Shown: positions 25,696 to 37,135 of the stretch, piece after piece
Position numbering within the stretch: position 1 is the stretch's first letter
How the letters are laid out: every line of letters begins with the position of its first letter
NCBI GenBank assembly: GCA_014529385.2
Contig: CM043963.1
Span: 94,526,412 to 94,583,411, forward strand
Origin: Adiantum capillus-veneris
Taxonomy: Eukaryota > Streptophyta > Polypodiopsida > Polypodiales > Pteridaceae
Length of the DNA stretch: 57,000 bases
Direction: 5' to 3'
The notes under the pieces: model-generated
The model's input: the letters and a program-made list of their open reading frames with translations, nothing else
Databases searched by the model: none
Told to the model about the DNA's origin: nothing
Made by a program: the position numbers and the translations under genes

Positions 25696-26439
25696 TTAGC
25701 TATATGAGTACTCTACCTTTGGTACGTAGCCTCGTGCATACTCCCATTCTTTGTTGGTGATGTCTTCTCCGTGCACTTTTGCTTTGATCATTATCTCATG
25801 AATCCACTCTGCACTAATGAGATCGGGGAAACATGCAAGGTGTCTAGGCACTGGGGGTTCCCTCCTTCCTCCATGTGCTTGTTTCCATGCTTCTCTCTCT
25901 TGCAAATGACTTGCCTTTGCCCCTGTCCACAAGTCCCCCCACTTGGTCACAATCTTTGCATTGAGAATACAAAATTTATTGACCACTTGAGATAAATTCA
26001 TATCCATGTTAAGTAGTTTTCCCTTTCCACTTAGAAAGTGTGAAGTCATCCTTGCATCTTCCTCGTCTGACCACATGCAAGGCATTGAAGGATAAACTTG
26101 TGCCAAATACTCTGAGATGTAAACAAATGCCTCTTGCATGATCCACCCTTTGGCCATACATGCCTCTGGTTGAGACCGTATCCGCACAAAATCTTTGAGA
26201 GTCTTTAAAAACCTCTCTAAGAAGAACATCCATCATGCTTGCACTACTCCACATATAGAAATCTCCTCCATCAAGTCAACCAAGAGGTGGATTTGACTAA
26301 GAAGGACCGATTGAGGAAATGCACCCTCAATGGCACACACAGTTTCTGTTGCAAGTTCTTGAGCAATAGAGATAGCATCTATTTTAATTTCCTTGGAGCT
26401 CACAAATCTACAAGAAAACACACAAGGATACACTATGTG
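25696..26439 (-). pseudogene. CACTA (En/Spm) TNP2-type transposase, DUF4218 exon
   Basis: The minus-strand frame 26,433 to 25,696 is open except for one TGA at 26,233-26,235. It carries the hallmark DUF4218 order: a helix ending LLSQIHLLVDLMEEI, then VQA-stop-WMFFLERFLKTLK, then a SQPEACMAKGWI motif and EAFVYISEYL. In intact relatives the residue at the stop is a conserved arginine before Trp-Met, so a CGA to TGA change explains it. DUF4218 accompanies the catalytic TNP2 domain in CACTA DNA transposases, which act in the nucleus to excise and reinsert elements. The exon is preceded by an acceptor-like TTTCTTGTAG near 26,415. Confidence 0.82.
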
Positions 26440-26496
26440 CTAGTTGAGATTATTGTGTACATAAAAAAAGTGTAGTTGAGTGGAGTCTTGTGGTGT

Positions 26497-26971
26497 ACCT
26501 TACTAGCTCTTCAAGTTTGAAAATAGCATCCCTGACTTTCTTGTCCCAACATATACACATACTCACTGGTAGAATGAACTACAATGTAAATTAGGGGAAG
26601 GGAAAGTGAGAGAAAGTCATACACACAAACTATATATAGAATAGGGAGAGGGACATTACCCGAAGCATCTTGTGCCAGTCATGTGACTTCAACCCATACA
26701 ATTGAAAGCTTCCACCTTTCTTTGCTTTTGTGAAAGCTCCCTTTAGCGACCTCATGTATCCTGTTGGTGTGTGAATAGAAGCAATGGTACCCTTCACTTT
26801 GTCTAGTTCTTCTTTGGCAAGCATCCATGGTGCTTTAGGAAGCACAATCTTTCCATTGGGGGCATGGCATGGCGTAGCATAGATGGGGAGACATTTCAAA
26901 AGCCTCAAATCCTCCCTCGCACCCAAAGAGTCCTTCTTGCCAATAATATGGTCCCATAGTGTTTGGGCTAC

Positions 26972-26990
<19 letters not shown>
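26497..26990 (-). pseudogene. CACTA transposase, TNP2 catalytic-region exons
   Basis: Read downward from about 26,980: NVAQTLWDHIIG, GAREDLRLL, LPKAPWMLAKEE, then GLKSHDWHKML near 26,665-26,695, which is the TNP2 signature (Leu-Lys-Ser-His-Asp-x-His). The exon ends at a GT donor (26,658-26,659). A further short exon-like stretch at about 26,497-26,565 (KKVRDAIFKLEEL) precedes the next GT (GTACACC). This matches the intron-containing plan of plant TNP2 genes. The splice phases do not all fit, so the model is provisional. The N-terminal part beyond the GA tract is not recognisable. Confidence 0.72.
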
Positions 26991-27040
<50 letters not shown>

Positions 27041-27240
27041 TAGAGAGGGAGAGGGAGAAGGAAATAGGAAGTGAGAGAGAGAGAGATAGGGAAAGAGGGA
27101 GAGAAAGAGAAAGACAGGGAGAGAGATAAATATAGATATCCATGGGAAGAAAGAGGAAAAGAGGGAGAGAGAGAAATAGAGATTTCCATTGGGAGAAAGA
27201 GATAGATAGAGAGACAAAGATAAAGAAATAGGGAGATAAA
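26974..27240. repeat. (GA)n microsatellite and GA-rich tract inside the CACTA gene
   Basis: A perfect GA run at 26,974-27,030 is followed by about 200 bases of GA-rich sequence. On the minus strand it is a long CT-rich tract ending AATGTAG directly before transposase coding sequence, so it could act as the polypyrimidine tract of an intron. The Ser-Leu reading frames across it are repeat artefacts. Confidence 0.9.
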
Positions 27241-30200
27241 GAGCAATGGTTGTAAACAAGATTTGTGGGTGCAGAATTTTCCAACAAATGTCATGACACT
27301 CTCTCTTTCTCTCTCTCACTTTTGACTGTACAAATCTATGCTAGAGTTTGTGTGCCAGGAAATAATTGCAGCACAATCTCGTGCGATTGGTGTTGCGGAA
27401 GCTCCTCACATTGAGCTAGAAGCTGGACAATAAGAGAAGACATGATGTGAAGTTGCAATATATCGCGTCTATGAGGTAAGGCATCCCAAAGATGTTGATT
27501 AGCTACCTATCCCATCTTTCTTAGCATCCTGCGACATCATCTACCTTTCTCTATAACCAACTCTCCTTCTTTTGCCAACCTTGTGTTCCAACCACGTCAA
27601 TGCAAGTGGACATGCCCGCCCGTCGAACTCTATCTTTCTATATTTCTATGTCTCACTACAATCGATTTCTAATGCTCTCTTTCTTGCTTTCTCTCCCTCT
27701 TTAGCCAGGGGTGATGGAGTCATTTGAGTAGAGTGGATCATTTTTGTAGATGTAGCTACAAGCAAGTATCTACACATTCATATTGGTGCCAATGTTTTGT
27801 GGATAGGATAGTTACCCATAGGACAATTATCCTCATGATCGATAGATCTCCCTTTCCATCATCAGGGATTTCAAAGATTTTAGCATCAACCTATTTTATG
27901 CCATGTACATTCTGTGAAGCCTATCTTTTCTCGTGGGTTCCTCCATACAATAAACTATTCTCATCTATATCTCTCTAGTACCATAATTAAATGGGATTAT
28001 CAATATGGCCAATTTTGCTTGATTGTTTTTTTTAAAAAAACACACACTAGCTCTATATTTTAACCTTAGCACACAATCTTCTTATAAGTGCTTGGTAAGA
28101 ATGGTATCTAGAGGTACATACATAGATATCTAAAGGCCACGTTCCATTAGAGACATAGAACTTAAATTTTTTGGGAGTATGCATCTGTACCATGAAAGGC
28201 ACACAATTTAATAACTACCTCAGATAGCCTATGTGATAATTTTGCAGAATCTCATTAATCTCACTGAGTGTGCAATATGGCACTCAAGAATTATTTTGCT
28301 CCTCTTAAGAATATCTATATTAAAAGCATGATATTTAAAATTGGTTAATTTTCTTTTCATTGTGACAAATAGATATTGCTATCAAAGCTCGTTTGCAAAC
28401 CCATCTCCTATTAATGACCACTTTTGTAATTCTTAGCTAATGTTACATCACCTTACATGAATTTTTGCATGTCTTGTTCATAAATTGATGGTGTGAATCA
28501 TTATGAACGCATCTACACTGCTTACAAATTATAGCACTTACAAATCTGTGGTGGTTTTCTTTTTTACATACTCAAATGAGTCACTCTTATTGTTTTTCAT
28601 TACATAAAAAGTGATTTAACATCCATATTCTTGTTTGGTCTATAAATATATTATGATAATCTATTTATCTATCTCAAAACCGCTAACCAATTGATGATTT
28701 TTCTCTTGGCCTTGATTTTCAAGAACTTGTTTAGCATCCAACAATGCACAAAGAGCTATGACGTAGCCTACCTACCTTTCTGGATATGCAATAGAAGCAA
28801 TAAAATGATATTATCTATACATGTAAATACAAAAGGGTAACTACTTAGATGCACGAAGACATTTACATGAAAGACTTTTCACATATCGAGGATCTCGCCA
28901 AAAGTTCACAATCATCTAATCATATGTTTATCATCATACATCAAGAATTTTTACCCTAACTACTCTCCATATTTTAATTTAAAAGTGATAAAACTTGCTG
29001 TTTTTTTTGTGTGTATGAATAATAAAGTACACTTCTAGAAGGAGTTTTAGTGGGACTTTTGGGAGGCATGGTGATATATTATTGCAATTTGAATATATAT
29101 AGACAATTGAGAAATTAAAATTTATATTTTTACTACCAAAATTTGTTTAAAGTAAGTACAAAATGTAATTAGTTACATACATTTCCTCTTGCCATGAATG
29201 CAATGGATATCGGCTTCCAATATGTAGCCCTTAGCTATGGGTTCCATTGTCTACCATTTGGATCTATTTGAGGTAGATTCTCTAAACCTCAAGGTTGCTT
29301 GGCCTATTTGTAAGTAAGGGGGTTTATGATCTCCATACCATTGATCGCTTAGTCTAAGGTTGGTGGCTAGAATACTCTCCATGTCTTGAATCTTTGCTTT
29401 TAACCTCTGTCAATTAATTTGAGAAATATGGAGAGATGTAATCCCACCTCTCACCTATATATACGTCCCTAAAGTCAAAGGACATCCTATATTGTTTGTG
29501 GAAATTATTAAACATGACAATATTTTGATTAGAATAGTTACATAATATTCGCTCAAAGATTGGGTAAGAAGTCTTGTGGTACAGAGTGAAATGAGTATCA
29601 TATATTTTTCTTAATAGCTCTCTCCCACACCATAAACATGACAATAGGAAAACAACCCCTTTGTAGGTTTATTGATAATATTGTTCTACCTCTCATTGTT
29701 TCTACAATCGGATTTCTCAGAAAGTCAAAGGCATGTATATAAAGAACTGTATTTAACCTCTCCTTCATCTATCTTAGCTTTCACCCATTCTAAATTTTCA
29801 CCTAGGTGTGCCTGGAGTGGCTATGATCTTGATGTCTTTCTCACCTTCTACATAGGTTTTCTTGGAGTGGCTATAATCTTGATCTCTTGCTCACCTTCTA
29901 CATAATCATGTCAAACTCCCAATGTGTTTGGCACTAAATAATCTACAATGGTGCGTCCTCTTAGAAAAGTGTCTTTTACTTCCACTCCCTAGTAAATGTC
30001 ATTGCCTATGGTGCACTCTTTGAGGATATTAGTTTGAGTTTCTTTTGATGACATCTCGCTTGAAAATAGCTAATTTCTAGATATGATATGTAGCATTCCA
30101 ATGCTTTTTTAGTTCTCCAATTGGATGTAGAGTTTTTACGCTAGTTTATAGAGAAGAAAGAGGATATGTAGATGCTAAGATGTAGGTTAGAGGGTAAGGA

Positions 30201-30516
30201 ATTCAACATAGAGAGTTGCTAGTGATGAAGAAGAAGCAAAGGTGGAGATGATTGGTGCAAAATAATTGCTAGTGTATGCAAAGGTGATTTCGAGAAGTTT
30301 TGGCAAGCAAGAATGGTGAGGAGCATCATGATGAGAGTGTTGTGTGTGGTTAGATTGAGGGTTTTACTCTAATGCACAAGCAAGATTGTGCAAAGAGCCA
30401 GGTGAGGGTTATGGTGACTACAAGTATCATGATTATGCATGAAGTGAGAGATTTTTTGGAGGATGTGGGTGTGGGTGGTGGGAAAGGGGGCGGTGATCGG
30501 TTTTTGTTAAACTTAT
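27241..30516. other. Unassigned AT-rich sequence (3.3 kb)
   Basis: No transposase N-terminus, host exon or RNA gene was recognised. Short open frames occur (for example 27,724-27,978 +, 30,372-30,638 +) without family resemblance. The only structure I see is the 50-bp tandem duplication at 29,812-29,909. Confidence 0.5.
29812..29909. repeat. 50-bp tandem duplication
   Basis: TGGAGTGGCTATGATCTTGA with its following 25 bases at 29,813-29,857 is repeated 50 bases later at 29,863-29,907 with a few changes. Confidence 0.85.
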
Positions 30517-30864
30517 GTGTGTCCTTTCACCAAAAGAGTGGTGCAAATATCTCCCAAAGAAAAGGCTTTGCTAAAAAAAATAAATGGCACAGTGATGCAA
30601 AAGATTGTACTTACGCCCTTGATTGGAAAGAAGGATGATGGGTGGCATGAGATAGCTAACGTCTCATGCAAGCGATTCAAATCCCAGGCGAGGGAAATTG
30701 GGGAATGGAAAGAAACACCACCAAATGTCTGCAAAAACCCTTTCTTTTACGACAACATCTTTGGGGTAATGCAGGATGCCAACCCTGAGAATCTAGGTAA
30801 CCTAGAAGAGGAAACCAAGAAGGAGTGCCTTATAGGGGATGCGTTTGTACCTCTGTCTCAGTAA
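30517..30864 (+). pseudogene. Open frame just upstream of LINE endonuclease
   Basis: A 115-codon open frame ending 24 bases before the LINE endonuclease sequence starts. It is Lys/Glu-rich and has no zinc knuckle that I can see. Its position suggests the C-terminal part of a LINE ORF1 or an N-terminal extension of ORF2, but the sequence alone does not prove this. Confidence 0.35.
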
Positions 30865-30872
30865 TGGAAGAG

Positions 30873-31697
30873 TTATCTATCCAGTCATGAAATGTGAAAG
30901 GATTCAAAACTGGGAAGAAGAGCTCCCTCTTCTAGGATGAGGTCAGAAAAGGCAACGAGGTCAACTATTGGGCCATCCCCTGGTTGGAGATTTTAATATG
31001 GTAGAGAAGAGTAAAGACAGAACAGGTTCCTCTAGCATGTTAACTGGCTCCAAAAAATCTAAATTTGCCTAGCCTTTGTGAGAAGTGGTTATTATTGGAC
31101 TTGTGGGAGGCTGGTCCATGGACCAGCGTGCTAGGTTGCACTTACACTAGCCTTCAATACGTGGGGATGACTTCGTGACTTGACATGTGCTACTGCTCTC
31201 AACAAGCAGACTATATTCCATTGCTCTTGGACATGAAAGTGGTAGCCTCTCAATGTTTGTCAAATCACTTGCCAATCTCCATTAGAATCGGGAAAGGCAA
31301 AGAAGATGGACAATACTCTAAAGGGTTGAAAAGGATAATCCCGACGGGTGCATATCTATTCAAAGACCCTCTATTCAGATGCATGACAACAACAAAATTG
31401 TGCAAGATTTGTAAATATATGAATGTAGATAACCATAAATCATGGGACTCATTTACTACTAAGAACATTTGGAAAGCAATCAAAATCGCAGGCCCTAGAT
31501 TGAAGAAATTTTGTGAGGAGCGATTGAAGCAACTAGAAGACAAAGTTGAGCGGCTTACCATCAAGAAACAAGCAGGAAAATCCTCTGAAGCTGATCATAG
31601 AAGGTGGTTACAAGTCAAAATTGGCCTTGCTAAACTTCAACTAGATGAGGTTAGAAAAGCCAACATACAAGAAATTGCATTCATACGAGCAACATAA
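30873..31697 (+). pseudogene. L1-type LINE endonuclease fragment
   Basis: LINE ORF2 starts with an apurinic-like endonuclease that nicks target DNA. The frame opens with LSIQS, then TGA (30,888-30,890) where the conserved Trp of the Trp-Asn-x-(Arg/Lys)-Gly motif should be, then NVKGF. The middle of the domain is largely deleted. A GDFNM motif follows in another frame (GDF codons from 30,986), then EKWLLLDLWE and a TGA at 31,176-31,178 before LDMCYCS. The last motif reads SNHLPISI where Ser-Asp-His is expected, so the catalytic Asp is Asn. The frame continues open to 31,697 through the EN-RT linker. No reverse transcriptase follows, so it is a truncated copy. Confidence 0.8.
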
Positions 31698-31776
31698 TCA
31701 AACATGCATACCTTCATTGTAGATCACCTGATGCAAAGGTATGCCTCACCCTAAGTTTGGACATAGTGTCCGATGC

Positions 31777-31939
31777 TTATTCATTGTACATACGTATGAA
31801 TGAGGAGCTCTCTCACTTCTACTTCTAAGAGGTAGCTCCACCCACTTCAGTCTCCTCTCTTCTTCTTCTCCATTGCACACATACCAATCACCCATTTATT
31901 CTATGTTTATTCATTGTACATATGTATGAATAAGGAGCA
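31777..31939. repeat. Direct repeat pair of about 33 bp
   Basis: TTATTCATTGTACATACGTA and the next 12 bases at 31,777 recur at 31,907 with two or three changes, 130 bases apart. ATTCAT/ATGAAT inverted ends lie inside each copy. Confidence 0.75.
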
Positions 31940-32379
31940 ATGTCAATTATAGCGAACCAGCTGTGCGCATGGTCACAAGTCTCAGAGGGGATCCCATAAG
32001 GCTACCGCAAGCATCACAAAGGTACATTACCATGTACAGGCTGCATCAGCTCAAGAGAGCTTGGTATGGTAGTGCAAGGCTACCATAAACAGCATAATCT
32101 CACATGTAAGCAACCCAAAAACAATGGTTGCTTACAAAACAAGCCCAAAATGGCAACTTGGCATTAAGTGGGTGATTTGAAGCAAAGGTAGATAATTAAC
32201 ACAAAGTGAAAGCCTTGCAGTAGTGCAAAAAAATCAAGAAACAATAGCATTGGAATCTCAAATTTTAATGCAATCAAGGGCAATGCTAGAAGCCTTGGTA
32301 GATAGCACAACAAGAAGAAGCAAGGGAGAGTGAAGAAGTTGGAGGGTGTGTGTGGATCTTGGCTCAACGTGCATGCATG
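31940..32379. other. Unassigned sequence
   Basis: No coding or structural feature was recognised between the LINE fragment and the compound microsatellite. Confidence 0.5.
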
Positions 32380-32381
32380 CG

Positions 32382-32412
<31 letters not shown>

Positions 32413-32621
32413 TCGAGTAAGAACGAGAGGTGAGTGTGTGCTCCTGATGCGGACACACACACGCGCACACACACACACACACACAAATTCGATTGAGAGA
32501 GAGAGAGAGAGAGAGAGATACATGTGATCTCTTTCATGCATAGTTATTAGAAAATCAGAGCCAGTGAGTGTGTGCATCACAGACACACACATTACACACA
32601 CACACACACACACACACACAT
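32380..32621. repeat. Compound (AC)n / (GA)n microsatellites
   Basis: Three AC blocks (about 32,383-32,410, 32,453-32,484 and 32,581-32,620) are separated by unique spacers, with a GA block at 32,495-32,518. The frames Cys-Val and His-Thr here are artefacts. Confidence 0.95.
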
Positions 32622-33063
32622 ACTTGCAGGAGAGATGTAGCCTCGGATTTGAGTTTCAACATCTTCAACATCCTCTGGCACTCAATGGTGAAGTCTAGCA
32701 CAACAAGAGCGGCAGAGAGATCTCCTTTGGTGGCATTATTGAAGAACGTTTCTCTCTCAATGAGAAATTATGACATCTTGGCATTTGTGTTCTTTCTTTT
32801 GGCATTGGCAACAACTTTGCCATCAAGCTTTGGATCGGCATCATCATTCTACACATAGTTAGAGAGGTGGATAGATGAGTAGTGATGACATGTTTTGGCT
32901 ACAACATCACAACACTAGATCTCTTTGATGAGAAACAGTCCAACATCCCTTAGAGATCCTAGCACATCCGACTCAATTCATGGAGCATCGACATCTACAC
33001 ACTACTCGATGACATCAACAAGAGGTTCACGAGCACACACCTGCTCGATGTAAAGTGCAAGGG
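32622..33063. other. Unassigned sequence upstream of a gag fragment
   Basis: No confident feature. A minus-strand stretch at about 32,625-32,745 reads without stops for about 40 codons but has no family match. Confidence 0.4.
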
Positions 33064-34151
33064 TTTGGATTGACCTTGAGTGGAACTGCTCAATCTTGAT
33101 TTTTGTCCCTAATGTCATACGTCTTGTACGACTTTGACCTGTTGATCAAGCACTTCATAGGGATCAAGCACACAACAACAAATCAAATCCATACATTCAA
33201 ACAAAAAAATAGTGAAATTGTCAAGGAATGCATTGATAGGCTAAAATAATACATAGCCATATGCCTAGAGAATGAACTACCAAGTAAGAAGAAGAAAATT
33301 TTGTGCCTCCTTGAAGGGTTGTGGAGCTCGGAGCTCTACATGCATCTCTTTGTCCAAAACCACACGGACTTTGAGACGTGCTGCTTTGAAGCGCAACTTT
33401 TGGATGACAATTGTACTCTCCTCACACCAGTAGGGATGATACGTCAACCAATACCCGCTCCACACCTCATGAAGGGGATTTGAACTCTAATGCGATTGTT
33501 GAGGAAGTTGCAAGAATCTTAAAGCTAAACCAGCCAAGAGGGCATATAACAAGACCATACCAAACGCCAGCATTAAGGGATACATTGCATGGAGCCCTAA
33601 AATGGTGTGATTCTTGCCGTAGATGGGGAAATCAGAGCACTAACGAGTGTTACAGTCAAACACGTTATATGAGAGAGATAGGGGGAATGTCTACAAATGA
33701 GCATGCTCCTCCTACTGCACATCCAGGTGCATCAATAAGTGATAAGGCTAGACCAGTGCTGGGATCACAACCTACCCCACCAGTTACTACACCTCTACAC
33801 CTAGTGGGAGCATAAGAAGAAATACCATCAGTGGGTCTAGCACCTACAATGCTTTGTTTTGAAGACGACCCTTCTTCACTCCACCATGCGGTAAACCAAT
33901 TGCTAGAGATGGAGTCACCAAGGACTGTGCTACAAGTTTCGTTAAGCACTCTAGCTAACACCTTCTACTTATTCAACAATAATGGTCCAAGGTTTTCAGG
34001 GGGCTACCCTCCAAGAAGATCAACAAGCCCAAGACCACGGGGACAAGGATGTTTTGAATGTGGGGAAGACCACTTGGTAAAGGATTGCTCTGTGAGGGAA
34101 GCACGGTTAGATGCAGGTATCAACTGGCCTAGAGTACTTAGATATTGTTGA
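33064..34151 (+). pseudogene. gag: gag fragment of a non-chromoviral Ty3/gypsy element
   Basis: Capsid/nucleocapsid remnant. A frame at about 33,064-33,480 holds the gag core (KECIDRLK, then LLEGLWSSELYMHLF). A frameshift leads to 33,411-34,151, with a stop at 33,813-33,815. Two Cys-rich modules are visible: one near 33,603 reading CDSCRRWGNQSTNEC, which lacks the expected His, and a shorter knuckle CFECGEDHLVKDC near 34,053 with C-X2-C-X3-H-X4-C spacing. The double-knuckle arrangement differs from the chromovirus gag at 19.9 kb, so this is a separate family. No LTRs were found. Confidence 0.7.
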
Positions 34152-34189
34152 GGGTGTGGAAACAAGCATCTAGCCGGCCTTTGCCCTTG

Positions 34190-34800
34190 CAATCCCAATT
34201 AACCGGCTGACATGACCACAAAAACCTCTCTTGATTTGGTCGAGATAATTCCATCCCCATCAAACTTTGGAAATTAAGTGGACACAGATAAGGATGTCAA
34301 ATCCTTGAGAATAGTGACACACTCTATGAAGAAGGAAGAGTCCAAGCCATCCACTTCACGCGAGTTGGAGACATGAGAAAAATGAAAAACCAAACGCACA
34401 AGGCGCAACAATTCCTAGCAAAATAAAGATATGAAGAATAAGCTACATGAATCTTCTAGCGAACCAGATCCTTTGGAGTCAGGTTCATGGGAATCCATTG
34501 TCCTTGAACTTCCTAATGGAGTTCGTTGGGAAGTTATCGTAAAAAAGGCTAAGAAGGTCATTGAGGACTCAACTCCAACAACCCATGGCGAAAAAGAAAA
34601 TATACTTGTTTGGGTTACTACCAGGGCACAAGACAAATTGGTAGTGCCTCTTTTCACCTCAGCTTTTCAAACGACTTTCCAAAACACGCTCCATATTGCT
34701 TAAGCCATAGGCAACCCCCTGTTTGTGAAGAAAGGACAATATGAAGACGAGGGATCCATCTTCCAAAAGTATACTGGCTATTTCAAGGGATGCCAACTCC
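34190..34800 (+). pseudogene. Gag-protease linker remnant
   Basis: An open frame at 34,431-34,703 is acidic at first and ends with an ILVWVTTRAQDK stretch. Similar Val-Thr-Arg-(Ala/Ser)-Gln motifs lie between gag and protease in several plant Ty3 polyproteins. No protease active site follows, so the element is truncated here. Assignment is by position after the gag fragment. Confidence 0.4.
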
Positions 34801-35195
34801 GGACTCCACTGAGATAGTTATGCTCACAAATAAGCCTTAAAGAAATATATACATAGGCGCTAGGGCTCGACTCTTTAAGTCCATTTGGACCCCAAGAGTT
34901 TGCTACACACATATATATTTGCATAATAGGTGCTAGTTAAGACTTGACTTATTAAGTGCATTTCTATCTCAATAGTGCATTACACACATACATATTTACA
35001 TATGAGCTAGGCCTCGTCTCATAAAGTCCATATGGACCCCGAGAGTGTGATAAGTATATATATAAAACATACATAGAGGGAGTTTAGGGCACTTACATGC
35101 ACAATGTAGGTGCAAGATCGTGCTAAAAATGGCAATACGATCAATCTCGTAAACTTGTTGGTGATAGGTACGTGCAAATCGTAGATACACAAAAC
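34801..35195. other. Unassigned sequence
   Basis: It contains loosely repeated ATATATTTGCATA/TACATATTTACATA segments, each followed by a CTCATAAAGTCCAT-like stretch (about 34,870-35,045). No gene. Confidence 0.45.
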
Positions 35196-35627
35196 ATATG
35201 AAGTTTAGACATACACACATGCTATGGAGGCTAAAGAGAGAGAGACACACATGCCACGGAGTCACACACATACACATGTTGACATACTCACACACCCATA
35301 TACACAAAAGCACGATTATACACACACGTATACACATACACGCACACATACAAACACACACGGATACATGGACACATACATAGGCACCAATATACATACA
35401 CATACACAAACAGATGCAAATCCACACACATATGCACACAAACACATATCTATAACAATATACACACACATACACGCACACATGTAAACAAATGCACATA
35501 CATGCACCCGTTAAACACACATGCATACATGCACACTCAAATCCACATTGTGCATGCAAATAAACACACATACACACACTCATGTCCATACACTCACACT
35601 CGCAAGCAAGTACTCATGGATCCACAT

Positions 35628-35660
<33 letters not shown>

Positions 35661-35765
35661 CATACATACACACTCATATCCACATTGTGCATGTAAATAA
35701 ACACGCATACACACACTCATGTCCACACACACACACACACACATGCAAGCAAGTACACATATATC

Positions 35766-35802
<37 letters not shown>

Positions 35803-35824
35803 GCAACTACACATGGCTCCACAC

Positions 35825-35858
<34 letters not shown>

Positions 35859-35900
35859 GTACACGTACATGGATCCATACATATACACACACACATACAC
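35196..35900. repeat. CA-rich minisatellite array
   Basis: A (CA)n-rich tract with higher-order structure. A unit of about 140 bp (35,516-35,650) is repeated at about 35,653-35,790, and a shorter unit (GCAAGCAAGTACNCATGGATCC flanked by CA runs) appears near 35,602, 35,744, 35,799 and 35,856. Long Cys-Val or His-Thr frames on either strand are by-products. Confidence 0.9.
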
Positions 35901-35932
35901 ACCGTGGGTGGCGAGAAGATAAGTGGGGGGAA

Positions 35933-36090
35933 GAGAAGGGGAGGAAAGGGTAGTGAGAGGGGAGGGGAGAGAGGAGGGAGGAGACGGGGACATACATGGA
36001 TCCACACACACACACACAAAGACACACACCATGGAAGGGAAGGGGAGGAAAGGGTAGGGAGAGGGGAGGGAGGATGCGGGGACATACATG
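35933..36090. repeat. Duplicated purine-rich block
   Basis: A G/A-only block (GAGAAGGGGAGGAAAGGGTA and onward) followed by CGGGGACATACATG occurs at 35,933-35,998 and again at 36,037-36,090, with a CA run between. It appears to extend the array at 35.2-35.9 kb. Confidence 0.85.
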
Positions 36091-36151
36091 TAGCTTGCTT
36101 GATGGAGTGTGAAAAGTGAGGGCTCTACTAGGTTCTGTCGCGTAAAAAATT

Positions 36152-36366
36152 GGTGTTGTCAATATGCACGTCCATATATGCGTCGGTATAGACATCGATA
36201 TAAGCGTTAGTATATGGAGATACATTGTCGGTATCTATGCGGATATTTTCATCAGTATGCATGTGCATATATGCGTTGGTATACGCGTTGGTTTATGCAA
36301 ACACACTGTCGGTATTCACGTGGATATTTGCATCGGTATAGGTGTCGGTATCTGTATTGGTATATG
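36152..36366. repeat. Degenerate GTCGGTAT tandem repeat
   Basis: Three imperfect units of about 70-82 bp (starting near 36,152, 36,222 and 36,304) are themselves built from repeated (T/C)(G/A)TCGGTATA and GTTGGTATA motifs. The frame across it reads as Val-Gly-Ile/Asp-Ile repeats, which I regard as a consequence of the DNA repeat. Confidence 0.75.
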
Positions 36367-37135
36367 ATCTTTTTCTGAAGCTTCCTTTCGATTCATTAAT
36401 TTTCAAATGCAAAAAGGTGTGCATATACCAATGCCCGCTATTTACGTTGGTATGACTGAGCGTTGATATGTTGTAGCTCTCAAATGACCTTCTTAATAAT
36501 ACATTGATCCATTGCACTATTAAAGATCCATGCATTGTTGTAAGTGGGTCTTCACCAAACTTGTTAATGTAATAGCCATAGTGGTGGGTCCTAAATTGTT
36601 TTCAAAGTCAATGTTGAGCATGCTTCTTCAAAGGAGGAGTAGCTGCATAGACTTTCTTCTCTTTCACTCTACCATTGAGCTCCTGTATCCATTCTACAAA
36701 CATGCGGCTCCATATTAGACTTCCAATCAATATATGGATGGTTTGATGCACGCTTCACAAAACTAATGGGAATGTGTATGTCTCTTCCCATCTCAATCTA
36801 TGAAAATGTACATCTTGGTGCTAATGTAGTTTTGTAAAAGTAGTTTTGTATCTTTTTATAGCTTACTCAATGATGAAGTTCTACAATGAGAGAATGACAT
36901 GCTTGAAACCATGATATGCCAAGCAAATGATACACTCCATTGGAATGGACTTAAATGTGCATCATGCTTCTTCGAATGACTTCAGTCTCTATTGCGAAGG
37001 GTATGATGCTTTGAAAAAGTTCTCAGTATGTGGAGTGTCAACGTATAAGAAAAACTTCTAAGGATAAATTTCTCTTGTCTAATAGATCAAAGTGTTGTAA
37101 ATGATAAATCTATGTATTCATAGTCACTGAAGAAG
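36367..37135. other. Unassigned, possibly decayed CACTA sequence
   Basis: No clear domain. A CGVSTYKKNF stretch near 37,030-37,065 (+) could be the Cys-containing segment that precedes the next fragment in TNP2 transposases, but it is weak. Confidence 0.35.

Noticed and set aside
26835-27319. Ser-Leu-rich minus-strand frames across the GA tract
   Set aside because: By-product of (CT)n; only the part downstream of the tract (below about 26,980) has transposase similarity.
32625-32745. Possible host exon on the minus strand ending at a GTATGT donor
   Set aside because: About 40 stop-free codons with no identifiable family and a stop immediately upstream; not enough to call.
35516-35880. CRISPR-like array
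   Set aside because: Repeat units are irregular, dominated by CA runs, without constant-length unique spacers; the genome is eukaryotic.
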